Shown: positions 34,780 through 43,157 of the stretch, piece after piece
How the letters are laid out: each line of letters opens with the position of its first letter
How positions within the stretch are numbered: the stretch's first letter is position 1
Assembly: GCF_900141635.1 (NCBI RefSeq)
Contig: NZ_FSRH01000005.1
Coordinates: forward strand, 124,001 to 188,000
Direction of reading: 5' to 3'
Source: Peptoclostridium litorale DSM 5388
GTDB taxonomy: Bacteria > Bacillota > Clostridia > Peptostreptococcales > Peptostreptococcaceae
Length of the DNA: 64,000 nt
Translations under genes and position numbers: made by a program
Notes under the pieces: model-generated
The model's input: only the letters and a program-made list of their open reading frames with translations
Told to the model about the DNA's origin: nothing
Database searches by the model: none

Positions 34780-34808
34780 ATGACAAAAATAGGAAAATGA
34801 AATATAAT
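34780..34808 (+). promoter_or_regulatory. Promoter of pfkA-pyk
   Basis: ATGACA (34780-34785), 17-base spacer, TATAAT (34803-34808), about 97 bases before pfkA. Confidence 0.65.
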
Positions 34809-34904
34809 CTGCGATTAGAAATGTTTTTTATTTAACCAAACAATATATGTAATTAAGCCGGTAGAGCATATGAATACATGGGAAGCAGGAGGGATGCATA
34901 GAGT

Positions 34905-35864
34905 ATGAAAACAATAGCTGTTTTGACAAGCGGAGGGGATGCTCCGGGTATGAATGCTGCAATAAGAGCCGTGGCAAGATATGCAATGCACAAGGGATGC
35001 AAGGTTTATGGCGTCAACAGAGGATACAGGGGTCTTATAGAAGGGGATCTTGAAGAAATGAATCTTCTTTCGGTATGTGACATAATACATAGAGGGGGAA
35101 CGATACTCAGATCTGCAAGAAGTGAAGAATTTATGACTGTGGAAGGCAGAAATCAGGCGGCTACAGTACTTAAAATTTTCGGGGTCGACGGACTCGTAGT
35201 CATAGGCGGAGATGGAACGTTCAGAGGAGCAAGAGAGCTGAGCAATATGGGCATACCTACAATAGGAATCCCGGGAACTATAGATAATGACCTTGCATAT
35301 ACAGACTACACCATAGGATTCGACACTGCGGTGAACACGGTTTTAGATGCCATAGGCAAGCTCAGGGATACATCATCTTCGCACGAAAGAGTGAGCATAA
35401 TAGAGGTGATGGGCAGGAACTGCGGAGACATAGCTGTTTTTTCGGGGCTTGCAGGAGGTGCGGAAAAGGTCATAATTCCTGAAATAGACTGGAATATAGA
35501 TGAAATATGCAAAGATCTTTTGAAAAGCAAAAACAAGGGAAAGATGCAAAGTATTATAATACTTTCAGAAGGAGTTGGAAAGGCCCAAGATCTTGCCGAC
35601 CAGATAAGTGAAAAGACTAGAATGGAGTGCAGGGCTACTGTCCTCGGCCACATACAAAGAGGCGGCTCACCTACGGGTTTTGACAGGGTGCTTGCGTCTA
35701 AAATGGGAGCAAAGGCTGTACAGCTGATTATGGAAGATAAAACATCCAGAGTAATAGGGATAAAGGACAACAATATATTTGATATGGATATATATGAAGC
35801 TCTTGAAATGGAGAAAACTTTTCCAGAGGGGCTTTACGAACTTACGGACATACTTTCAAATTAA
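34905..35864 (+). CDS. pfkA: ATP-dependent 6-phosphofructokinase
   Basis: Glycolytic enzyme phosphorylating fructose 6-phosphate. The 319 residues match bacterial PfkA length. [14 protein letters not shown] is at the N-terminus and GGDGTFRGA near 101-109. The catalytic GTIDNDL carries Asp127, and [16 protein letters not shown] lies near 240. Gly104 of GGDGT indicates the ATP-dependent form rather than the pyrophosphate enzyme. It precedes pyk by 34 bases, forming the common glycolytic pair. Confidence 0.96.
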   Translation: MKTIAVLTSGGDAPGMNAAIRAVARYAMHKGCKVYGVNRGYRGLIEGDLEEMNLLSVCDIIHRGGTILRSARSEEFMTVEGRNQAATVLKIFGVDGLVVIGGDGTFRGARELSNMGIPTIGIPGTIDNDLAYTDYTIGFDTAVNTVLDAIGKLRDTSSSHERVSIIEVMGRNCGDIAVFSGLAGGAEKVIIPEIDWNIDEICKDLLKSKNKGKMQSIIILSEGVGKAQDLADQISEKTRMECRATVLGHIQRGGSPTGFDRVLASKMGAKAVQLIMEDKTSRVIGIKDNNIFDMDIYEALEMEKTFPEGLYELTDILSN

Positions 35865-35898
35865 GCGGCTGTAAAAGATTATAACTTAGGAGGGGAAC

Positions 35899-37668
35899 AT
35901 GTCGCACAGAAAAAAGACTAAAATAGTTTCCACAATTGGACCTGCAAGTGAAAATGATGACACTTTAAGGCAGATGTTTTCAAAGGGGGTCAATGTATGC
36001 AGGCTTAATTTCTCTCATGGAACTCACGAAGAACACAGGGGAAGAATGGAAACAATTAAAAGAGTAAGAAATGAGATGAAACTTCCCGTGGCGATAATGC
36101 TCGATACAAAAGGACCTGAGATAAGGGTGGGCAAATTCAAAAATGGAAAAGTACTGCTTGCCCAGGGGCAAAAGTTCACATTGACCACAAAAGACATTCT
36201 AGGAGATGAGAGCATCTGCAGTGTAAGCTATAATGAAATATCAAAAGACGTATCCGTAGGAGATACCGTACTTATAGACGATGGACTTGTATCTTTAATT
36301 GTTGAAGAAAAATCGCAATATGAGCTTTTGTGCACAGTCCAAAACGGAGGTGAGGTTTCAGACAGAAAAGGGGTAAATATACCAGGTGCGAGAATAAACC
36401 TTCCTGCGGTCACTCAAAAAGACAGGGAAGACATAATATTCGGTATTGAAAATGGCATAGATTTTGTCGCGGCATCATTCATAAGAAAAGCCGAGGATGT
36501 GCTAGACATAAGAAGGGTTCTTGAGGAAAATGGAGGGAATGACATAAGCGTAATTTCCAAAATAGAAAATGCCGAGGGCGTGGAAAATGCAGATGAGATA
36601 CTCCAGGTTTCTGACGGGCTGATGGTTGCAAGAGGGGATCTTGGAGTTGAAATTTTGCCTGAAGAAGTTCCACTGGTTCAAAAGGAACTCATAAGAAAAT
36701 GCAATAGAGTGGGAAAACCTGTCATAACAGCTACGCAGATGCTGGATTCGATGATCAGGAACCCAAGGCCCACAAGGGCGGAGGTTGCAGATGTAGCAAA
36801 TGCAATATTTGATGGAACTGATGCAATAATGCTTTCGGGGGAGACTGCCATAGGGTCGTACCCTGTTGATGCGGTATCAACAATGAGTAAAATAGCCCTT
36901 AGAATAGAGGCATCCCCAGAGTATATAGCGCTCATGGAAAAGGAAGAGGGCAAAAGGGAAGAAAATACTACTGTTACAAATGCTGTGAGCCATGCGACAT
37001 GCACCAGTGCGAGGGAACTTGGTGCCAGCGCTATAATAACTGTAACAGCTTCAGGGCTTACGGCCAGCATGGTATCGCGCTTTAAGCCGGTGGCCCCGAT
37101 AATAGCGGTGACATCTTTTGAAAAAGTGACTAGGAAGCTGTCTTTAGTATGGGGCGTAGAATCCGTGCTTTCAAAAGAATTTGAATCGACGGACAAGCTG
37201 GTTGAAGATGCGATAGCATGCGCTCTTGATGAAAAACATATAAATGCAGGAGACCTAGTCGTTATAACGGCCGGAGTACCTGTAGGAGGAGTAGGTGGAA
37301 CTAATATAATGAAAGTACACATAGTTGCGGAGATAATAACAAGGGGAGTGGGAATAGGAAAAGAGTCAATAGAAGGAAAAGCATGCGTGGTGCCACATGG
37401 CCAAGACGTGTCTAACAGCTTTAAAAAGGGCTGCATACTGGTAGCTAGGACTACCGATATAGATTATAACAGGTATATACAAGACTCTCTTGCTGTGATA
37501 ATAGAAGAAGGAGGGCTTACAAGCCATGCGGCCCTTGTTGCACTTCATATGGGTAAGCCTGTAATAGTAGGTGCAAAAGATGCTACCAAGCTTATAAAAA
37601 GCGGAGATACTATAACGCTGGATACATCAAAAGGAGTGGTGTATATGGGGAGTGCAAGCGTACTGTAA
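35899..37668 (+). CDS. pyk: Pyruvate kinase with C-terminal PEP-utiliser domain
   Basis: Makes pyruvate and ATP from PEP. The 589 residues comprise the normal core, with TKIVSTIGPASE, MLDTKGPEIRVG, ISKIENAEGVEN, MVARGDLGVEI and ATQMLDSM. An extra C-terminal swivelling domain (about 500-589) carries EEGGLTSHAALVAL, the PEP-utilising phosphohistidine signature. This extension is typical of Bacillus and clostridial enzymes. AGGAGGGG lies before the ATG. Confidence 0.96.
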   Translation: MSHRKKTKIVSTIGPASENDDTLRQMFSKGVNVCRLNFSHGTHEEHRGRMETIKRVRNEMKLPVAIMLDTKGPEIRVGKFKNGKVLLAQGQKFTLTTKDILGDESICSVSYNEISKDVSVGDTVLIDDGLVSLIVEEKSQYELLCTVQNGGEVSDRKGVNIPGARINLPAVTQKDREDIIFGIENGIDFVAASFIRKAEDVLDIRRVLEENGGNDISVISKIENAEGVENADEILQVSDGLMVARGDLGVEILPEEVPLVQKELIRKCNRVGKPVITATQMLDSMIRNPRPTRAEVADVANAIFDGTDAIMLSGETAIGSYPVDAVSTMSKIALRIEASPEYIALMEKEEGKREENTTVTNAVSHATCTSARELGASAIITVTASGLTASMVSRFKPVAPIIAVTSFEKVTRKLSLVWGVESVLSKEFESTDKLVEDAIACALDEKHINAGDLVVITAGVPVGGVGGTNIMKVHIVAEIITRGVGIGKESIEGKACVVPHGQDVSNSFKKGCILVARTTDIDYNRYIQDSLAVIIEEGGLTSHAALVALHMGKPVIVGAKDATKLIKSGDTITLDTSKGVVYMGSASVL

Positions 37669-37702
37669 CAGCAGAATCGTTAATAAATAAACCAAAGATG
37701 TG

Positions 37703-37772
37703 CTGATTTGCGTTAAAAAAGAGAGTAGATTTGTTAAAAAACAGAACTTGATTGAAAATAAACGCAAATCAG
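37703..37772. repeat. 12-base inverted repeat downstream of pyk
   Basis: CTGATTTGCGTT (37703-37714) and AACGCAAATCAG (37761-37772) are perfect inverted copies with a 46-base AT-rich spacer. No gene lies in 37669-38194. The rest is AT-rich leader and promoter DNA for the next transporter, with an unexplained AGGAGGTGG at about 37948. Confidence 0.5.
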
Positions 37773-38098
37773 ACGATTCGGAAAAAGAGAAGGTGAGAGG
37801 ATCTCTTTAAATATGAAAAAATATTATCGTAAGATAATTGTTTTTAAAATGCAGAATTTGAATTTTGGTCTTGAATTTCAAAAAAATGGATTAGGCATAC
37901 TGATAACAACGGATTTCCAATAAAACAAGCTTATAGACAGTTGTTTCAGGAGGTGGAAACCTTCAAAAAATAAAGAAAAAAATCAAAAATAATTTAAAAT
38001 AAATATTTTTTGATTTTTTTTAATACAAACATAAAATTCTAAAAATATTGAAAATTCAATACAAATGAAATATTTTCTGCGTAAAAATAAAATTATGT

Positions 38099-38113
38099 AA
38101 GTTTCAGAAAAGT
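38099..38113. promoter_or_regulatory. CodY-like box upstream of NSS transporter
   Basis: AAGTTTCAGAAAAGT matches the CodY consensus at 13 of 15 positions and ends 9 bases before the -35 box. Confidence 0.5.
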
Positions 38114-38122
38114 AAAAATAGT

Positions 38123-38151
38123 TTGTTAAAAGGTGCGAAACAGGGTATAAT
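38123..38151 (+). promoter_or_regulatory. Promoter of the NSS transporter
   Basis: TTGTTA (38123-38128), 17-base spacer, TATAAT (38146-38151), 44 bases before the start codon. Confidence 0.75.
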
Positions 38152-38194
38152 CTACATGAACTGAAAAAAATTCTTTTAAGGAGGGGATTTTTTA

Positions 38195-39778
38195 ATGAGT
38201 GAATCAAGAGAACAATGGGGCTCCAAGATTGGTCTTATATTTGCCATGGCAGGTAACGCTATAGGACTAGGAAACTTCTGGAGATTCCCGTATCAGGCTG
38301 CCAGCAACGGTGGGGGCGCTTTCATGATCCCTTATTTTGCCGCACTTATTATCATAGGTATACCGATCATGTTGATTGAGTGGAACCTCGGCCGTTACGG
38401 TGGAAAGTATGGACATGGAACACTTGCACCAATGGTTTATCTTCAAGCTAGAGAGGGTGTTAAGCCTAAAACGGCTGCAGTGCTTGGAGCAATTGCAGGA
38501 ATGATGGCATTTGCAGTAACGCTTCTAGTTAACTCGTATTACCTTCAAATTATCGGATGGACTCTTGGATACAGTTATCTTTCAGTAAGTGGAGGATACA
38601 TGGATGCTGCCAAGAGTACAGGGGAAGTATTTGTAAACTATATCCAGACTCCAGGACTAGTGTTTACATTCTGGATAATAGCACTTGCTATGCTTGGATA
38701 TACAGTAATGAAGGGAGTGCAAAAGGGTATAGAGACATGGGCTAAGATAATGATGCCTATTCTTTATATATTTGGTATAGTGCTTGCGGTTAGAGCGCTT
38801 ACTATAGGAAGCCCTGTAAACCCTGACTGGTCTTCTATGAAAGGCCTTAGCTACATCTGGAATCCTGACTTTTCAGCGCTGAGCTGGAAATCTGCAATAG
38901 CTGCAGCAGGCCAGATATTCTTCACACTTTCAATAGGAATGGGTATAATATGTAACTATGCTTCATACCTTCAGCCAGACGATGACGTTGTAGTTTCTTC
39001 GTTTGCGACAATATCTCTTAACGAGTTTGCGGAGATAATACTTGGCGGTACAGCGGTTATACCTATAGCTTACGCATTCATGGGACCTGACGGAGTTGGA
39101 GCAGGTGTTGGACTTTCGTTCATAGCGCTTCCAAACGTATTCAGAGCCATGGGCGGAGGCCAGTTCGTAGGTGCGCTTTGGTTCCTTCTTCTATTCTTCG
39201 CTGGATTTACATCAGCTATAGCGATGTACAACTATCTTGTTGCACTTCTTGAAGAAGATCTTGGAATTACAAGGGTTAAGGGCGCGATGATAATGTTCTT
39301 CGCATATATAGCAGTTGGACTACCAGTTGGACTAGAGCCTGTTTTGACTAAGACGGCAGACCTTGCTTACCTTACAGAGGTTGACAACTGGGTTGGATCA
39401 TACCTTCTTATAGTTCTTGGACTTGTTGAAATATGCGTTGTTGCATTCCTTATGGGAGACAAGGCTCTTGAGGAGATAAACAGAGGTGGAATATGGCAGA
39501 TACCATCGTGGTTCTTCAATGTTTTCCACAAATTCCTTACACCTATATCGATAGCGATACTTCTTATATTCTCTACGCTTGACTATATCAAGGCGGGGTA
39601 CTTCAGAGCAGTTCCGTCGTTTGTTGAGAACTCTCCGATACTTGTGCCTTGGGTAAACGGAGCTAGAGTTGTAATAATTGTAGTTCTTGTAGCAGGATTC
39701 ATGCAGTCGTACAAGTCTATAAAGACTAAGTACGCTAAAGAGCTCTCTGAAAATGAAGTATCAATTCGAGTAGGATAA
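38195..39778 (+). CDS. Sodium-dependent amino-acid transporter, NSS family
   Basis: Membrane importer of the neurotransmitter:sodium symporter family. The 527 residues have about eleven or twelve hydrophobic helices. The first unwound helix motif GNAIGLGNFWRFPY near residue 22 carries the sodium and substrate sites. SIGMGIICNYASYL and GLSFIALPNVF follow. GGAGGGG lies before the ATG. The next gene 22 bases on is a one-helix partner like those found with methionine/alanine importers (MetPS). The substrate is not certain. Strong codon bias and a CodY-like box suggest a nutritionally regulated, abundant transporter. Confidence 0.92.
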   Translation: MSESREQWGSKIGLIFAMAGNAIGLGNFWRFPYQAASNGGGAFMIPYFAALIIIGIPIMLIEWNLGRYGGKYGHGTLAPMVYLQAREGVKPKTAAVLGAIAGMMAFAVTLLVNSYYLQIIGWTLGYSYLSVSGGYMDAAKSTGEVFVNYIQTPGLVFTFWIIALAMLGYTVMKGVQKGIETWAKIMMPILYIFGIVLAVRALTIGSPVNPDWSSMKGLSYIWNPDFSALSWKSAIAAAGQIFFTLSIGMGIICNYASYLQPDDDVVVSSFATISLNEFAEIILGGTAVIPIAYAFMGPDGVGAGVGLSFIALPNVFRAMGGGQFVGALWFLLLFFAGFTSAIAMYNYLVALLEEDLGITRVKGAMIMFFAYIAVGLPVGLEPVLTKTADLAYLTEVDNWVGSYLLIVLGLVEICVVAFLMGDKALEEINRGGIWQIPSWFFNVFHKFLTPISIAILLIFSTLDYIKAGYFRAVPSFVENSPILVPWVNGARVVIIVVLVAGFMQSYKSIKTKYAKELSENEVSIRVG

Positions 39779-39800
39779 TAGAGAGGGAGGGATCAGTAAT

Positions 39801-39917
39801 ATGACTGGTGCAGCATTAGGTTTCATGATAACCATATGGACTATAATATTAGTAGCTATATTTGTGTCCCTTAACGCTCTTCTTAAAGGAGAGGCTGCTA
39901 AGGCGGCAAAAAAATAA
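39801..39917 (+). CDS. MetS-like small subunit of the NSS transporter
   Basis: A 38-residue protein (begins MTGAALGFMITIW) with one membrane helix and a Lys-rich C-terminus (KGEAAKAAKK). GGGAGGG lies about 12 bases upstream. Its position directly after an NSS transporter and its pattern fit the methionine/alanine importer small subunit family, of which Corynebacterium MetS is the model. It likely assembles with the large subunit in the membrane. A terminator follows at once, so the two genes form one unit. Confidence 0.75.
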   Translation: MTGAALGFMITIWTIILVAIFVSLNALLKGEAAKAAKK

Positions 39918-39925
39918 ACTGAATA

Positions 39926-39953
39926 AAAACCCCACCTGTAAAGGTGGGGTTTT
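39926..39953 (+). terminator. Terminator after the NSS/MetS unit
   Basis: AAAACCCCACCT-GTAA-AGGTGGGGTTTT (39926-39953). Confidence 0.92.
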
Positions 39954-39971
39954 ATGTTTAAGTAGTATTGG

Positions 39972-40012
39972 GTCAGGTCGACAAAATTTGTAATTTGAGG
40001 TATTATAAATAT
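39972..40012. repeat. Copy 2 of a dispersed noncoding motif
   Basis: GTCAGGTCGACA followed by an AT-rich tail (TTTGAGGTATTATAAATA). It is the same 12-base core as at 15080, and about 20 of the next 29 bases agree. It lies 55 bases upstream of the next gene and may include its promoter. Confidence 0.35.
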
Positions 40013-40066
40013 AAGTTGTGAGATTTATTATGCAATCATACTAATACTATTATGAGAGGTGGTACT

Positions 40067-40762
40067 ATGAAGGCTTCAGAACTCGTTACAGTACTTGACG
40101 GACTTATTAAAAAGATAGACGAAACAGGTCTTTTGCCACAAAAAAACAAGAACCAGTTTCTTGGAGAGCTGACATCAATAAAAACGGAGTATGAAAATGT
40201 AGAAGTTCCCGAGGATCTTAAGGAAGTGTATACATCGCTCTACAAGAAGGGAAGAGAACTTCAAAAGCTTTTCAAGTCGGATGAGAACGCAAAAGAGCTT
40301 GTTGACAAGATAAAATACTATATAAGGTATTTGAAAGCGGCAAGAGCGGATTTCAAAGGGGAGTCGTCGTATATAGGAAAGTATTTCAGAGTGTTTGTAA
40401 TAACTTCTGTACTATTTCTGGCGCTTTCGCCTCAGTATTTTGGATTTGTGCTGGCAGCAGTTATGTTTGTACCCATATTCATGGGGATAAAGGGGATAAG
40501 AAAAAGGTCTTACCATGGATTCATCATGAGCCTTGCGGTAATACCTGTGGGAATAATGACTGCGGCGTATTGGCTTAAATATGGAATATACGTAATGAAT
40601 AACTATCAGGAAGCAATACAGTCCATAATGCAGTCTACGGGAAGAGGTGCAGGCTTTTCTCAAATGCTTGCAACAGTTCCGCCTATTTTGGGAATCGTGC
40701 TTTTCGCTGCTGCGTTTATGCAGGGATTCAGGGCCTATAAGAGCAAGGACCTGTTTGTTTAA
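40067..40762 (+). CDS. Membrane protein of unknown function
   Basis: 231 residues. The first ~105 are charged and helical (many Lys and Glu, EYENVEVPEDLKEVYTSLYK). The rest holds about four membrane helices, starting near residue 110 and 135, one around 165 and a last near 205. GAGAGGTGG lies 4 bases before ATG 40067. No family was recognised. It is a single-gene unit between two terminators. A cytoplasmic helical head on a membrane anchor would fit a scaffold or sensor role, but nothing in the sequence proves this. Confidence 0.75.
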   Translation: MKASELVTVLDGLIKKIDETGLLPQKNKNQFLGELTSIKTEYENVEVPEDLKEVYTSLYKKGRELQKLFKSDENAKELVDKIKYYIRYLKAARADFKGESSYIGKYFRVFVITSVLFLALSPQYFGFVLAAVMFVPIFMGIKGIRKRSYHGFIMSLAVIPVGIMTAAYWLKYGIYVMNNYQEAIQSIMQSTGRGAGFSQMLATVPPILGIVLFAAAFMQGFRAYKSKDLFV

Positions 40763-40864
40763 TACCTAAGAGGCAGGATTTGCATCTGGTGCAAGGCTGA
40801 AACATTTAAAATTGTTGTTGAAAACATATATTTTTTAAAATTAAAATATTATTTGAAGGATTAT

Positions 40865-40903
40865 AGGGAATCTTATGGCTTGAAATAAGATTCCCTTGTT
40901 TTT
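40865..40903 (+). terminator. Terminator after the unknown membrane protein
   Basis: AGGGAATCTTAT (40865-40876) pairs with ATAAGATTCCCT (40885-40896), followed by TGTTTTTT. Confidence 0.9.
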
Positions 40904-40935
40904 TAGATTGATTTGAAGTCAAGGAGTGTTAATAC

Positions 40936-42294
40936 ATGATAAATGAAAATGGAAAATATGAAATTGAAATAGTGGATTTTACGGACAAGGGCTGTGGCAT
41001 AGGAAGACTGGACGGACTTGCGGTATTTGTGGAAGGGGCTGTTCCAAAGGACAGGGTGATTGTAGAGATAACCAAGCTCAAGAAAAACTATGCCCAGGCA
41101 AAACTTGTGGATATTATTGAAAAGTCACCGCTTAGAGTGGAGCCGGCATGCGAAATAGCAGGCATCTGCGGAGGATGCCAGATAATGCATGTTGGCTATG
41201 AATCTCAACTAGACATAAAGAGCGAAAGTGTAAGACAGACCCTAAAGAGGATAGGCGGAGTGGATGAAAGCCTTGTAAACGAAATAATAGGCATGGAAAA
41301 CCCTTACGGATACAGAAACAAGGCCCAGTTTCCTGTGGGAGTCCAAAATGGAGAAGCCGCATTAGGGTTTTACAAAAAGGGTTCGCATGAGATAGTGCCT
41401 TGCAGCAAATGCAGTATACAGCATGATATAAACGAAAAGATTACAGCCATAGTCAAAGAATATATAAATGAAAATTCAATAGAGGTGTATGATGAAAGGT
41501 TCCATAAGGGGAACATGAGGCATGTAGTCACAAAAATAGGTTTTACAACCGGAGAAATAATGGTTGTGCTCGTAACTAAAGCTGCGGCAAGGCTTAAAGG
41601 AGTCGAAAAACTTGTAGACATGCTTAAAAACGAGATTCCGGGCCTTAGGACCGTGGTTCAAAACATAAATCCCGACAAGACAAACAGGATACTTGGATTT
41701 AAAAACAAGACCATACATGGGGACGGAATAATAAATGACTATATAGGGGAGCTGAAGTTCAACATATCGCCGCTTTCGTTCTTTCAGGTCAACCCTGTGC
41801 AGACTAAGGTGCTCTATGGCAAGGCCCTCGAATATGCACAGCTTGAGGGTGAAGAGACCGTATTTGACATATACAGCGGGATAGGCACCATATCACTTTT
41901 CCTATCGCAAAAGGCAAAAAAGGTGATAGGCGTTGAGATTGTAGAGGATGCGGTAAGGGATGCAGCTGAAAATGCAAAGCTAAACGGCATAGAAAATGCT
42001 GAGTTTTATGCTGGGAAAGCTGAAGAAGTCATACCAAATCTGTATAAGCAGGGAATAAGGGCAGACGTCGCGGTTGTAGACCCTCCAAGGAAGGGCTGTG
42101 ATGAAAGGGTGCTGTCTGTTCTTTCGAGCATGCAGGCCAAGAGAATAGTATATGTATCATGCAATCCTGCGACCCTTGCAAGGGATGCGAAGTATCTTGA
42201 GGAAAATGGATATACTGTCGAAAATGTACAGCCTGTAGACATGTTCCCTCATACGATGCATACGGAAGTTGTATGCAGCTTTAAAAGGGTATAA
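40936..42294 (+). CDS. rlmD: 23S rRNA (uracil-5-)-methyltransferase, RlmD/RlmCD type
   Basis: SAM-dependent enzyme making 5-methyluridine in 23S rRNA. The 452 residues start with a TRAM domain (about 1-60) and then have Fe-S ligands C72-x5-C78-x2-C81, with a further Cys at CSKC. The methyltransferase part has FDIYSGIGTISLFL, DPPRKGCDERV and the catalytic-Cys motif YVSCNPATLARD, and ends MFPHTMHTEVVC. RlmD and the double-specific RlmCD cannot be told apart here. AAGGAG lies before the ATG. Confidence 0.92.
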   Translation: MINENGKYEIEIVDFTDKGCGIGRLDGLAVFVEGAVPKDRVIVEITKLKKNYAQAKLVDIIEKSPLRVEPACEIAGICGGCQIMHVGYESQLDIKSESVRQTLKRIGGVDESLVNEIIGMENPYGYRNKAQFPVGVQNGEAALGFYKKGSHEIVPCSKCSIQHDINEKITAIVKEYINENSIEVYDERFHKGNMRHVVTKIGFTTGEIMVVLVTKAAARLKGVEKLVDMLKNEIPGLRTVVQNINPDKTNRILGFKNKTIHGDGIINDYIGELKFNISPLSFFQVNPVQTKVLYGKALEYAQLEGEETVFDIYSGIGTISLFLSQKAKKVIGVEIVEDAVRDAAENAKLNGIENAEFYAGKAEEVIPNLYKQGIRADVAVVDPPRKGCDERVLSVLSSMQAKRIVYVSCNPATLARDAKYLEENGYTVENVQPVDMFPHTMHTEVVCSFKRV

Positions 42295-42339
42295 TAAGGT
42301 GTAATAGCAATAAGTCAAAGCATTGAAAGGGGAATAAGC

Positions 42340-42906
42340 ATGAACAAACTTCAGGAGCTTTTGGATTACAATAAGAGTTTTGTGGAAAACAGTGAATATG
42401 AAAAATACAGGACTACAAAATATCCGGAAAAAAAGATGGTAATACTTTCATGCATGGATACAAGGCTTACAGAGCTTCTTCCAAGGGCAATTGGAATTAA
42501 AAATGGAGATGCAAAGTTTGTCAAAAATGCCGGAGCAGTTGTAACGCATCCGTTTGGAAGTATAATGAGAAGCATACTTGTGGCAATATACGAGCTGGGT
42601 TCAGAAGAGGTATTTGTAATAGGACATCATGGCTGCGGAATGAGCAACCTGAATTCTTCGGAAGTTATAAAAAAAATGGAGGAGAGGGGAGTGTCGAAAG
42701 ACACTCTGTTGACACTTGAATATTCTGGAATAGATATTGGAAGTTGGCTTCACGGATTCGACTGTGTAGTTGATTCGGTCAAAGAAAGCGTATCTGCAAT
42801 AAAAAACCATCCTCTGATTCCAAAAGATGTGTCTGTGCATGGGCTTATAATGGATCCGGAAACCGGTGGAATAGAAGTGGTGGTAGACGGGTATATGGAA
42901 AAATAA
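42340..42906 (+). CDS. Beta-class carbonic anhydrase
   Basis: Interconverts CO2 and bicarbonate. The 188 residues keep the zinc and active-site residues Cys38-x-Asp40-x-Arg42 (SCMDTR) and GHHGCG with His96 and Cys99. The N-terminus matches small clostridial beta-CA proteins. GGGG lies about 9 bases upstream of the ATG. It is close behind rlmD (45 bases) and ahead of a strong terminator. CO2/bicarbonate exchange would serve carboxylation or the formate dehydrogenase reaction. Confidence 0.93.
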   Translation: MNKLQELLDYNKSFVENSEYEKYRTTKYPEKKMVILSCMDTRLTELLPRAIGIKNGDAKFVKNAGAVVTHPFGSIMRSILVAIYELGSEEVFVIGHHGCGMSNLNSSEVIKKMEERGVSKDTLLTLEYSGIDIGSWLHGFDCVVDSVKESVSAIKNHPLIPKDVSVHGLIMDPETGGIEVVVDGYMEK

Positions 42907-42925
42907 ATTGAATATCAATCTAAAT

Positions 42926-42951
42926 AAAGGGCGAATTCGCCCTTTATTTTT
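42926..42951 (+). terminator. Terminator after carbonic anhydrase
   Basis: AAAGGGCG-AATT-CGCCCTTT (42926-42945) followed by ATTTTT. Confidence 0.92.
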
Positions 42952-43157
42952 ATAGTCGTGTGAAAATGGGCGGTTGAATGATTGAATTTATATTGAAAAG
43001 GTATAATATAAGGATGAAACAAATCAGCAGGGCAGAATTCGTAGTAAATAGGAACTGTTGAAAACTCGATCTCTTGAATGATACACTAATCGAAAATACA
43101 ATGCGATTTTGTTGAAAATTATTGTTTTGTACGAAAATCAAAAAAGGGGGACGAAAT

